DNA from: Mobiluncus sp034180645
Lineage (GTDB): Bacteria > Actinomycetota > Actinomycetes > Actinomycetales > Actinomycetaceae
Direction: 5' to 3'
Assembly (NCBI RefSeq): GCF_034180645.1
Contig: NZ_JAXFNY010000005.1
Location: 1-64,000 of the forward strand
DNA: 64,000 nucleotides
The notes below the pieces were generated by a model that saw only the letters and a list, made by a program, of their open reading frames with translations, was not told the DNA's origin and did no database searches. The first letter of the stretch is position 1; every line of letters starts with the position of its first letter. Made by a program: the position numbers and the translations under genes. Shown piece after piece: positions 51,924 to 59,677 of this stretch.

Positions 51924-52454
51924 CTAGCTTTGGCCGTCCAGTTTCAGTTCATCCATCACGGTACTGACTACGGTGGTGGCCAGAGCTGAGGAAAACCCGC
52001 GTGTCGCTACATAGCGCCACAGCTTGGCTTTCAATTTGCGACAATCGTCAAAGTTGCTCAAATCCAAGCCCCGCCGTGCCGCGGCAAGTTTGCTCTCTAA
52101 CAGAGCCCGGGCGTTTTCCGTTTCCCAGTCTGGATTCTCAGCATCCAGGGCCGCTAGACCCGCGGATATAGACTGGGTATCCAACCCACGCTTTTCCATA
52201 TCCGCGGCCAACTTGGCTCGGGACATTCCGGGGCGCTGGCAGCGCTGACGCAAAAACTCCACGGTGTAGTCCCGGTCATTCAGCCAGCCGCGAGCGGCGA
52301 AAGCATCCACCACGTCATCGACAGCTGCGTCACCGAATCCCTTTTCAGCCAAGTAGTCACGCATCTGAGACTCGGTAACAGCCCGCCGATCCAGCAGGGA
52401 CAAACCGGCTTCCGCGGCGGCATCCGCCGTCGCATCCACTACTCGCAAGCTCAT
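51924..52454 (-). CDS. recX: RecA regulator RecX
   Basis: The 176-residue protein consists of three-helix repeats typical of RecX: ALSLLDRRAVTESQMRDYLAEKGF-like and FLRQRCQRPGMSRAKLAADMEKRGL-like units, ending in KAKLWRYVATRGFS. RecX binds within the RecA filament groove and limits its activity. The ATG overlaps the recA stop by four bases, so the two are co-translated. Confidence 0.93.
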   Translation of the reverse strand: MSLRVVDATADAAAEAGLSLLDRRAVTESQMRDYLAEKGFGDAAVDDVVDAFAARGWLNDRDYTVEFLRQRCQRPGMSRAKLAADMEKRGLDTQSISAGLAALDAENPDWETENARALLESKLAAARRGLDLSNFDDCRKLKAKLWRYVATRGFSSALATTVVSTVMDELKLDGQS

Positions 52455-53563
52455 GAGGCTTTTTGAACCTTCTTGGCGGACGTATCCTCATCTGCGGAAT
52501 CGTCATCCATCACGACAGCTAGTTTCGTGCCCTCGCCAGTCTCTGGCTGCGCTGCCGCGTTCGGGTCCTCACGCACACCCAAAGCGATGAGAATCTTATC
52601 TTCGATTTCGGCGCTGAGCTCGGGGTTATCCACCAAGAACTTCCGCACGTTCTCTTTACCCTGACCCAACTGCATTTCGCCATAGGTAAACCAAGAACCC
52701 GACTTCGTCACGATACCCGCTTCTACGCCAAGGTCAATGAGGCCGCCCTCCCGGGAAATGCCCTGACCGTACATGATGTCGAATTCCGCCTGCCGGAAAG
52801 GCGGCGCCATCTTATTCTTAACGACCTTGGCACGAGTTCGGTTACCGATGGCTTCCCCGTTTTCCTTCAACGTCTCAATCCGGCGCACGTCAATACGCAC
52901 CGAAGCGTAGAACTTCAACGCTTTGCCGCCGGTCGTGGTTTCGGGAGAGCCAAAGAACACCCCAATCTTTTCGCGCAGCTGGTTAATAAAGATTGCGGTG
53001 GTGCCGGTGGCTGACAGCGCTCCGGTAATCTTTCGCAGCGCTTGGCTCATCAACCGAGCCTGCAAACCCACGTGGGAATCCCCCATGTCCCCTTCGATTT
53101 CAGCCTTCGGTACCAAAGCCGCAACCGAGTCAATAACGATGATGTCCAGGCCGCCGCTGCGAATCAACATATCCGCAATCTCTAGCGCCTGTTCCCCGGT
53201 ATCGGGTTGGCTAACCAGCAGATTGTCAATATCAACGCCAAGTTTCTGTGCGTAAACCGGATCGAGAGCGTGTTCCGCGTCGATGAAAGCCGCGTTCCCG
53301 CCCTGTTTCTGAGCGTTCGCCACCGCGTGCAAAGCCACGGTGGTCTTACCGGAAGATTCTGGACCGTAAATCTCAATAATGCGGCCCCGTGGGAGTCCCC
53401 CAATCCCCAAAGCCACGTCCAGGGCTACTGACCCAGTCGGAATGACCGAAACATTCGTGTTCACGGCCGAGTCGCCCAGCCGCATCACGGAACCTTTGCC
53501 AAACTGCTTATCAATCTGACCTAGCGCAGTTTGCAGCGCTTTCGCGCGTTCGTCTTTTGCCAT
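52451..53563 (-). CDS. recA: Recombinase RecA
   Basis: The 370-residue recombinase has Walker A GPESSGKT at 67-74, Walker B IIVIDSVAALVP, loop L2 GVFFGSPETTTGGKALKFYASVR and the C-terminal acidic tail DDDSADEDTSA. It pairs homologous DNA and activates LexA cleavage. ATG 53563 has AAAGGA seven bases upstream. An almost perfect SOS box lies at 53739-53754, implying a leader of at least 150 bases if it controls recA. Confidence 0.98.
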   Translation of the reverse strand: MAKDERAKALQTALGQIDKQFGKGSVMRLGDSAVNTNVSVIPTGSVALDVALGIGGLPRGRIIEIYGPESSGKTTVALHAVANAQKQGGNAAFIDAEHALDPVYAQKLGVDIDNLLVSQPDTGEQALEIADMLIRSGGLDIIVIDSVAALVPKAEIEGDMGDSHVGLQARLMSQALRKITGALSATGTTAIFINQLREKIGVFFGSPETTTGGKALKFYASVRIDVRRIETLKENGEAIGNRTRAKVVKNKMAPPFRQAEFDIMYGQGISREGGLIDLGVEAGIVTKSGSWFTYGEMQLGQGKENVRKFLVDNPELSAEIEDKILIALGVREDPNAAAQPETGEGTKLAVVMDDDSADEDTSAKKVQKAS

Positions 53564-53738
53564 TGCGTATTCCTTTCATCTGCGCGGCTCTCCGCCGCCC
53601 CAATAGTTCGGGTGTCATTGTTGAGCTCCTCTCCGAAGCTCTCAAGATGAACTTACGCCCCACCCCGGAAGCGAAAAATCGAAAGTTTCTCTACCTGTGG
53701 AAAAGTCCTTTTTCGACTCATCTGTGGAAAACCCTATA

Positions 53739-53754
53739 TCGAACATGCGTTCGA
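53739..53754. promoter_or_regulatory. LexA (SOS) box upstream of recA
   Basis: TCGAACATGCGTTCGA is a perfect match to the symmetric consensus TCGAACN4GTTCGA. It lies 176 bases before recA and 255 bases before the divergent coiled-coil gene; recA is the expected target. Confidence 0.85.
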
Positions 53755-53883
53755 ATCATCCGACACGCCGACCATCCGCAAAAATTCCTCACCCCAAGCG
53801 CTTTTGCTGACCCCATCTCCTACCTCACCTCAACATGTTGAACTGGCAATATCCCCCGCAAACCCGAACTTTTGACGATTCTT

Positions 53884-53918
53884 GTACTAAAAGTACCTGT
53901 GTGAGAAACCTCACACAG
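53884..53918 (+). other. Two abutting perfect hairpins in the leader of the coiled-coil gene
   Basis: GTACT/AGTAC (53884-53896, loop AAA) is immediately followed by CTGTGTGAG (53897-53905), loop AAAC, and CTCACACAG (53910-53918), a perfect 9-bp stem. No T run follows, so termination is unlikely; a structured RNA leader or protein-binding palindromes are possible. Confidence 0.6.
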
Positions 53919-53962
53919 CATGCGATTCCCTAAAGTTCTTAAACCAATTGCCGATATGGAGG

Positions 53963-53983
53963 CTGTCGCTAGGAAGGCGACAG
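53963..53983 (+). other. Leader hairpin just before the mini-ORF
   Basis: CTGTCGC (53963-53969) and GCGACAG (53977-53983) form a perfect 7-bp stem with loop TAGGAAG. The loop is purine-rich and resembles a ribosome site. It stands 26 bases before the start of the downstream gene. Confidence 0.55.
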
Positions 53984-53989
53984 GAGTCT

Positions 53990-54034
53990 ATGAGCCACGG
54001 AGGGCGAAATGGCCACTATGCTTGCCATGCGTGA
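53990..54034 (+). CDS. Possible leader mini-ORF overlapping the coiled-coil gene
   Basis: ATG 53990 has AGGAG three bases upstream and encodes MSHGGRNGHYACHA before a TGA at 54032-54034, out of frame with and overlapping the start of the downstream gene. It could couple or attenuate translation. The spacing to the ribosome site is short, and chance occurrence is quite possible. Confidence 0.2.
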   Translation: MSHGGRNGHYACHA

Positions 54035-54845
54035 TTTAGGGATGCGTAATCTGTACATTCCCGGAATGGCTCAGCGCGCCGCAATTCGCTCTTTTGCCAA
54101 GGAAAACGGCATCCTCACTGATGAGAACAAGAAAGCTCTGGACGCCCTCGATAGATTTGAGATGGATCAGGCGCGCATCCGCGCGCTGGCAAAGCAAAAC
54201 AAAGCAAAATCAAAGAGTCTTGGCGCCTTAGGCGGAACGGTCACCTCGATTGGTTTTGCCTCTGATTCCGCGCAAGCTAAACGTTTGGCTCGCAGCTATG
54301 AGGCCGATGCGGTGGCATATTCAATGCAGGCTCGTGCCGCCGTGGATATGGGCGATGAAGAAGCCGCGCGGAGCTATGAAGCCAAGGCTCGCCAGGCCGT
54401 GAGCGACGCCAACAAGATGTATGCCAAGGCCGCTGAGTTGGGCCGACAGGAAGCCGAGAAGCGCAAGGAAATAATCGAACGAGAAGGCCGGGAACGAATC
54501 GAGCAGCGCAAGGCGATGGAAAAAGCTCGCGAAGCTGCCGCCGAAGCGAAGCGCAAGCGTCTGGAAATCGCGCAAAAGAAAGTCTCAGAAGGCTGGACGC
54601 ACCTAAACGAAGCCGAAAAAGCTGCCCAAAAACGCAAGAAAGCCGAAGCTGAGATGTGGGCTAAGCGCATCGAAGAAAGCCAGTTCTGGATTTATCAGAT
54701 GCACCTGGTCCAGATGGGTGAACATCCTGATCAAGCCATCGCTCAGGCTCAGATTCAAGCGTTCCGAGATGCGTCGACCTCTGTCACCGAGGTAGCTCCG
54801 GACTATACCCCGACGTCTGCTCCCGCCGAGCCCGTGGCGGCTTAG
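54009..54845 (+). CDS. Unknown Ala/Lys/Glu-rich coiled-coil protein
   Basis: I do not recognise this 278-residue protein. It starts MATMLAMRDLGMRNLYIPGM, has no signal peptide or clear membrane span apart from a small Gly/Ser patch (SLGALGGTVTSIGFASDS, 70-87), then a long charged helix from about 90 to 225, rich in Ala, Lys, Glu and Arg, that probably forms a coiled coil. Residues 226-252 (FWIYQMHLVQMGEHPDQAIAQ) look like a small helical cap, and the C-terminus is Pro/Ala/Thr-rich. ATG 54009 has GGAGGG in place. It is divergent from recA and convergent with the zinc permease; its leader has three perfect hairpins. Confidence 0.7.
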   Translation: MATMLAMRDLGMRNLYIPGMAQRAAIRSFAKENGILTDENKKALDALDRFEMDQARIRALAKQNKAKSKSLGALGGTVTSIGFASDSAQAKRLARSYEADAVAYSMQARAAVDMGDEEAARSYEAKARQAVSDANKMYAKAAELGRQEAEKRKEIIEREGRERIEQRKAMEKAREAAAEAKRKRLEIAQKKVSEGWTHLNEAEKAAQKRKKAEAEMWAKRIEESQFWIYQMHLVQMGEHPDQAIAQAQIQAFRDASTSVTEVAPDYTPTSAPAEPVAA

Positions 54846-54930
54846 GTTCCCGCGTTATTTTCCACCACCGCACCAGGGTTGGGGGCGAGTCTTTCGGTTT
54901 CGGTATCGTTTTGAAGTACGTCCCGGTAAT

Positions 54931-55788
54931 TCAGGAGAGAGCCCGTTCCCGCTTTGACCAGGTGGTTTGGCTGCGTACTGCCCCAACAGCCCAGCAAATC
55001 AGGAATATTAGGAAAGAAATCGTGGTGATATAGGGCGAAATCGGCAATCCGGGTCCGAGCGAGAGCAGAATACCGCCCTCGGCGGCTATGAGCGCGAACA
55101 GCACCGCCCAGGCGTGCTGGCGTAAGGGATTGGCAGAAATGCGAGCGGCCGCCGCTCCCGGAGTAATCAGTAACGACAAAACCAGCAGCGCTCCCACCAT
55201 CTGCACAGCCAGCGCCACAACCAAACCGAGGATAAGCATGAACCATAGGTTCATCACTCGTGGGGAGACCCCTTTCGACAGCGCCACTACCGGATCGACC
55301 GCAGCGTAATACAGTCGACGCCCAAACAGGGCTATAGCAGCCAACACCATCGCTCCGACCACGGCAAACACGGCCAGTTGGTTCTCATCAACAGAGACAA
55401 TCTGACCCGTCAACAGGCCGAATTTGTTGGCGGAACGCCCTTTGTAAAGCGCCAGGAACAGCACCCCGATACCCAACCCAAACGGTAACAGCACGCCGAT
55501 GAGAGCATTTGTACCCCAGCGCCGAGTGTAGGTCGCGGACATCAATAGCGCCGCCGCGATTGATCCCGCGATGGCTCCGCCGGTGACGCTGACTCCGAGA
55601 AACAATGCCACCGATGCTCCTGCAAAAGACAGTTCGGACGTTCCGTGAACCGCAAAAGCTGCGTCCCGCAGCTGCACCAACGGGCTTAGAATCCCTGAAA
55701 CGACAGCCAGAATTGCCGCGGCGACCAGTGATTCCCGGACCAGCGGTACCAGTTGCCAAAAATCCTGGAAATTGATGATTGCCTCCAT
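54931..55788 (-). CDS. znuB: Zinc ABC transporter permease
   Basis: The 285-residue membrane protein belongs to the ABC-3 (ZnuB/MntB) permease family, with about eight hydrophobic segments. The family hallmark region is visible: RESLVAAAILAVVSGILSPLVQLRDAAFAVHGTSELSFAGAS near the start and LLITPGAAAARISANPLRQ before the end. It forms the channel of a zinc importer with the preceding ATPase and the His-rich binding protein. Its ATG overlaps the ATPase stop (TAATG). Confidence 0.9.
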   Translation of the reverse strand: MEAIINFQDFWQLVPLVRESLVAAAILAVVSGILSPLVQLRDAAFAVHGTSELSFAGASVALFLGVSVTGGAIAGSIAAALLMSATYTRRWGTNALIGVLLPFGLGIGVLFLALYKGRSANKFGLLTGQIVSVDENQLAVFAVVGAMVLAAIALFGRRLYYAAVDPVVALSKGVSPRVMNLWFMLILGLVVALAVQMVGALLVLSLLITPGAAAARISANPLRQHAWAVLFALIAAEGGILLSLGPGLPISPYITTISFLIFLICWAVGAVRSQTTWSKRERALS

Positions 55789-56636
55789 TAGTGGCCCGCC
55801 TCCTTGGGGTTGTGCGGTGACTCGGCTGATTCAAAATGGCTGGCGTGATGGTGTCCGTGCAGGGCTTCCTCCACAAAGCTGGATTCGGTCCCGTTCTGGG
55901 CTCCCACCACGAAATACGTTCCTCCCAGGTTCACGACACGGACTTCCTCACCATATAAAGCGGACAATGTTTCGCTGGACATGACCTCTGACACCGAACC
56001 CACCGCGGCTCGTCCGAGGGCGATATACACCACGGTGTCCAGCAGTTTATCCACGGGGTTTAGCTCATGAGTCACCAGCAGGATGGCGGTGCCCTGCGCC
56101 GCTAGATTGCCAAAAATCTTAACAATATCGGTTTGGTGCTTGAGGTCGAGGGACGCCAACGGTTCGTCAACCAGCAGTAAATCGGGACGTTGCACAATGG
56201 CCGCGGCGATACGTAAACGCTGCAGCTCTCCCCCGGACAGTCCGCTAATCGGCGTATCCGCGTAACTCTGCGCTCCCACTAGGGCTATTGCGCGTTCGAC
56301 CTTTTCGCGTGCCCCGGGAGAAGTCCAAAAACCCAGTTTCGCTCCGTCAAGCCCCAGGTAGACTACGTCTCGTCCGCGAATCTGCACAGATTTCGGGAAA
56401 CGTCCGTGTTGCGGAAGGTAAGAGATTTTTGCTGAGCCCTGCCGAAAAATGGTTCCCGCGGCGGGTTTCACGTCACCGAGTACCGACTTTAACAGGGTCG
56501 TTTTTCCGGCTCCGTTTTGTCCCAGGATTCCCACGACTTGTCCCGGTTCGACCCGCAGGTTCAAGCCGGAAAATACCTGTCGTGTCCCATATTTTAATGC
56601 CAGGTCCCGCATCTCCAACAGCGGTTCTTCGCTCAT
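55788..56636 (-). CDS. znuC: Zinc ABC transporter ATP-binding protein
   Basis: The 282-residue ATPase shows Walker A GQNGAGKTTL, signature LSGGELQRLRIAAAI, Walker B LLLVDEPLASLD and a VTHELNPV switch. The C-terminal end contains a His cluster (ALHGHHHASHFESAESPH), unusual for an ATPase but fitting a zinc system. AAGGA precedes ATG 56636. It lies 122 bases after znuA; a 9-bp hairpin in that gap may uncouple their expression. Confidence 0.9.
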   Translation of the reverse strand: MSEEPLLEMRDLALKYGTRQVFSGLNLRVEPGQVVGILGQNGAGKTTLLKSVLGDVKPAAGTIFRQGSAKISYLPQHGRFPKSVQIRGRDVVYLGLDGAKLGFWTSPGAREKVERAIALVGAQSYADTPISGLSGGELQRLRIAAAIVQRPDLLLVDEPLASLDLKHQTDIVKIFGNLAAQGTAILLVTHELNPVDKLLDTVVYIALGRAAVGSVSEVMSSETLSALYGEEVRVVNLGGTYFVVGAQNGTESSFVEEALHGHHHASHFESAESPHNPKEAGH

Positions 56637-56695
56637 CTGATTCCTTCCCCAGTCGCCCGGTTAACTTCCTGGTTCCATCTACCTTAACGGATTTC

Positions 56696-56736
56696 GTCCG
56701 GGCTCCAGGAGCTGCGCTCTATTCTGAAGCCCGGAC
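56696..56736 (-). other. Intercistronic hairpin between znuA and znuC
   Basis: GTCCGGGCT (56696-56704) and AGCCCGGAC (56728-56736) form a perfect 9-bp stem around a 23-base loop. There is no T run on the minus strand. It may stabilise the znuA part of the mRNA, as in many operons where the binding protein is made in excess. Confidence 0.5.
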
Positions 56737-56758
56737 TCTTATATACCTTATTTCTGTA

Positions 56759-57781
56759 TTATTTCAAAGCCTTATCTATCTGGTCTAAGGCAGTGCCAAT
56801 CCAGCTGACATAGTCGCTGGCCCCCGCCAAGGTCTCGGTCAGCGTCACCACCGGAATGCCTTTAGTCTCAGCGGCATCCTGCAGTGCCTGGGACACCGGG
56901 TCTTGGGTCTGCGAGTTAACCAGCAGCACATCAACTCTCCCCTCCGTAATCAGAGCCTTGGTGTCAGCCTGCGTCTTTACGCTGGGCCCGGATTCCGTTT
57001 CGGACTGTTCCACGTATTCTTCGGGAGTCAGGTCATGGATACCGGCGTCCTCCAACATGTAGTTCGCCAAAGGTTCGGTCGCCAGGGAATGCTTTTCGCC
57101 CCGCGCCTTAATGCTCTCTGCCTGCGATTCCAATTCATCCAACTTGCCTTGGAATGCCTTTGCAGCATCCTGGTAAGCCGCAGCATTATCGCCGTCAGTC
57201 TGGCTCATCGTATTAGCAACTGCCTTGGCGACTTCGCTGACCGCGTGCAAATCGTAGAACACGTGCTCATTGACGGAGCAATGGTGATGATGGTGCCCCT
57301 CATGTTCCTGCTCATCTTCATGCGCATCCTCATGTTCCTGCGCATCCTCATGTTCATGGCCGTCCTCGTGGTCGTGACCTTCCGCATCGCCACAGTCAAT
57401 ACCAGCCAACTCCACCGCATTGAGCACAGTCGGTTTGTTGTCCGCTGACTTAGCCAACTGCAGTGCCCAATCGTCGTAACCTCCACCGTTCACTATTACC
57501 ACGGAGGCTTGGTTCACCAGCTTCTTATCTTTCACGCTGGCTTCATAAGAATGCGGATCCAGGTTCGGCTGGTCGATGGACGTAATCACGTCTGCCTTGT
57601 CCCCCACCACGGCTTTTGCCACGGAAGCCCATACGTCAGTGGAGGCGTACACCGTGGGTTTGTCCGCAGCAGCGTCCCCCGCCGCGTCTTTCTTTTGGGC
57701 CTCGTTTGCGGTGGAGCAGGCAGTCATACTCACGGCTAGTGCGGCGGCGCCGAACAAGGCACCAACAGTCTTCAACTTCAT
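56759..57781 (-). CDS. znuA: Zinc ABC transporter substrate-binding lipoprotein
   Basis: The 340-residue protein has a lipoprotein signal peptide (AVSMTAC, lipidated Cys22) and the cluster A-I metal-binding fold: NPHSYE-like QPNLDPHSYE (71-80), a His-rich metal loop at 135-168 (GHDHEDGHEHED..., HHHHH), and NEHVFYDLHAV. The long His/Asp/Glu loop is the mark of zinc rather than manganese binding proteins. It captures Zn outside the membrane. A Zur box lies 38-58 bases upstream; zur is divergent. Confidence 0.93.
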   Translation of the reverse strand: MKLKTVGALFGAAALAVSMTACSTANEAQKKDAAGDAAADKPTVYASTDVWASVAKAVVGDKADVITSIDQPNLDPHSYEASVKDKKLVNQASVVIVNGGGYDDWALQLAKSADNKPTVLNAVELAGIDCGDAEGHDHEDGHEHEDAQEHEDAHEDEQEHEGHHHHHCSVNEHVFYDLHAVSEVAKAVANTMSQTDGDNAAAYQDAAKAFQGKLDELESQAESIKARGEKHSLATEPLANYMLEDAGIHDLTPEEYVEQSETESGPSVKTQADTKALITEGRVDVLLVNSQTQDPVSQALQDAAETKGIPVVTLTETLAGASDYVSWIGTALDQIDKALK

Positions 57782-57818
57782 ATTGTCCTTTCCTCTCAGG
57801 GTTTAGAGTTTTTGTCCT

Positions 57819-57839
57819 TATTGCGAATCGTTCTCATTA
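57819..57839. promoter_or_regulatory. Zur box between znuA and zur
   Basis: The minus strand reads TAATGAGAACGATT then CGCAATA, close to the actinobacterial Zur palindrome (TGAAAACGATTTTCA type). It lies between the divergent znuA and zur, so Zn-loaded Zur probably represses both. Confidence 0.65.
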
Positions 57840-57915
57840 TCACTCAACTGGAAAATGCTGTCAAAACGAGACACAATGTTAGGCTAGGAGCGCGAAAACG
57901 GGAGGGCAACTACCA

Positions 57916-58341
57916 ATGATCACAGGTAAATCGACACCCCAAAGCCCCGCTCGGCAGCGCAAAACGCGACAATTAGAAGCGGTACTTTCCGCGGTCAGAG
58001 GAATGACTGATTTTCAATCAGCCTCTGACATCTTTACAAAACTCCAGCTAAACGGCACCCGCGTAGGATTGGCGACTGTTTACCGCAATCTCACGGCGCT
58101 GGCGGAACACGGCATCTTGGACACGGTCAAGTCCGCCGATGGCACTACCCTGTATCGAGAGTGCGAGAGTTCCGAACACCATCACCACCTGGTGTGTCGG
58201 AGTTGCGGAAAGACCGAAGAATTCCATCTGAAAGGGTTGGAGGAGACCCTGAACGAAATGGGCCGAGAAATGGGGTTTTCCGCTTTACACCACACGGTGG
58301 AGCTGACAGGGTTATGCTCAAAGTGCTCCGCGAAAAAATAA
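57916..58341 (+). CDS. zur: Zinc uptake regulator (Fur family)
   Basis: The 141-residue regulator has a winged helix with RVGLATVYRNLTALAEHGI, the sensing residues ECESSEHHHHLVCRSCGKTEEF and a second CSKC pair (structural zinc, four cysteines). Position beside znuABC and the Zur-type box identify it as Zur rather than Fur. GGAGGG precedes ATG 57916 by about nine bases. It represses znuA and itself when zinc is plentiful. Confidence 0.9.
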   Translation: MITGKSTPQSPARQRKTRQLEAVLSAVRGMTDFQSASDIFTKLQLNGTRVGLATVYRNLTALAEHGILDTVKSADGTTLYRECESSEHHHHLVCRSCGKTEEFHLKGLEETLNEMGREMGFSALHHTVELTGLCSKCSAKK

Positions 58342-58362
58342 TACCCTTTGCTATATATTAAT

Positions 58363-59628
58363 TTACTGCAAAATCTGGCCTTTGAGCAGCCCGATTAACC
58401 TATCCAGCACCCGTGCGTCTTGACGCAAACCGTTGTGTTCATATTCACTGGTAACCCACAGACGACAATCTTTTAAGATGCCAGCGGTTTCGGTCGAGAA
58501 CTTCAAAGGCACGTAGGCATCTTCATAGTAGGCCGCCGCCGCAACCGGTACGTCTGCACTGGCCAGGCGTTCAGTCGAATAGAGTTGCGTCCATTCATAA
58601 TTGGCCAGTATGTCGGCAGCTTCACGCAAAGGCCGCAATTCAGATGATTCCTCAAACAGGTCACGAGGCAGATGCTCCCCTGCTAACAGCGTCCCGTCAC
58701 GTTTCACTTCCCTGGGCATAGTACGGCTAGCCGCCCAGCGTGTTGCCACTCCGTCCGCGTAACAAGACTCGTGCAGAATGGCATAGAGCGGATTGCGCCC
58801 CTCAAATGGCAGCATCGCGGCTAAATCATGACGAAAAGCTGGCGAGAACGGATCATTCTCCAGCAGTTCATGCAACTTCATGCCCCCGCCTTGTGCACCC
58901 AAGACAATCCCTACGGTACGCCAACGATCCGCACCGACCTTGTCGCCGTTGGGCGTAATAATCTTCCCCTCCCGAGCCAGGTTATAAATCTGGCGCACCC
59001 GGTCCCGATCCTCGGGGAACTGGCGATAATAGGTTTCGGATTTATCCATCATGATCTGCCAAGTTTCGGCATAAACATCTTCAATAGGATGCCCCACGGC
59101 CGTCAGTCCGCCGGTCAGAATAGCCCCGGACAACCCTTCGGGGTGGGAGCTGAGATAGCGCACGGAAGTGAAACCCCCGAAAGACTGCCCCAGCAGCGTC
59201 CAGCGTTTCCCGCCCAGGTAAGCGCGCAGCGCTTCAGCATCTCGAACAATCTCATCGGCACGCAAGTGCGTCAGGTATCCTGCCTGTTCAGATGGTGTTA
59301 GCCCCGCCAGAGGGCCGAAATCCGGATCCGCCGAAACCGGGGTGGATCGCCCGGTACCGCGCTGATCGAGCATAACGACCTGATAGTCCTCAAGGGCGCG
59401 GGGCAGCCACGTCGGCTGCGGCGAGGGGTACAACGCGGGTCGGGCCGCCTCATGTCCGGGTCCGCCTTGCAGGAATAGCAGGTAGGGTCGCTCTTCCCCG
59501 TCCTTACCGGTGACGACTCGTGCGAATATTTCTATCATTCCCGCGGCTGGATTGAGGTGGTCCAGCGGCACTTGCAAAGTAATCTCACGTAGTTTCAGTC
59601 CCGGCAACAGTTTCACTTCATCACTCAT
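58363..59628 (-). CDS. Alpha/beta hydrolase, proline iminopeptidase family (S33)
   Basis: The 421-residue protein has the oxyanion-hole motif LFLQGGPGHE, the nucleophile elbow LGQSFGGF and a C-terminal SEYEHNGLR with the catalytic His, as in prolyl aminopeptidases and tripeptidyl peptidases of family S33. QMMDQRGTGRSTP-like VMLDQRGTGRSTP is the typical strand after GGPG. I chose ATG 59628: the family homology starts there, and the longer frame to 59727 would run into the divergent rRNA methyltransferase gene. No signal peptide is seen, so it is cytoplasmic. The substrate is probably an N-terminal prolyl peptide. Confidence 0.87.
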   Translation of the reverse strand: MSDEVKLLPGLKLREITLQVPLDHLNPAAGMIEIFARVVTGKDGEERPYLLFLQGGPGHEAARPALYPSPQPTWLPRALEDYQVVMLDQRGTGRSTPVSADPDFGPLAGLTPSEQAGYLTHLRADEIVRDAEALRAYLGGKRWTLLGQSFGGFTSVRYLSSHPEGLSGAILTGGLTAVGHPIEDVYAETWQIMMDKSETYYRQFPEDRDRVRQIYNLAREGKIITPNGDKVGADRWRTVGIVLGAQGGGMKLHELLENDPFSPAFRHDLAAMLPFEGRNPLYAILHESCYADGVATRWAASRTMPREVKRDGTLLAGEHLPRDLFEESSELRPLREAADILANYEWTQLYSTERLASADVPVAAAAYYEDAYVPLKFSTETAGILKDCRLWVTSEYEHNGLRQDARVLDRLIGLLKGQILQ

Positions 59629-59677
59629 GTGTTTCAGCTTAATGCCACCTGCCGGGCTTGGCCTTAGACTTGAGGAC

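Larger units (their letters stand above)
53564..54008. other. Divergent regulatory region between recA and the coiled-coil gene
   Basis: The 445 bases hold no long gene. From left to right they contain two TGTGGAAAA sites (53696-53704, 53723-53731), a SOS box (53739-53754), a 12-bp palindrome (53830-53841), a TTGACG (53872-53877), two abutting hairpins (53884-53918), another hairpin (53963-53983), a mini-ORF starting at 53990, and the ribosome site of the downstream gene. Confidence 0.6.

Noticed and set aside
53696..53731. Two TGTGGAAAA sites upstream of recA
   Set aside because: Only near matches to DnaA boxes, two copies; too weak to call regulation.
53830..53841. Palindrome TCAACATGTTGA as another SOS box
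   Set aside because: It lacks the TCGAAC half sites and has a different spacing from the consensus.
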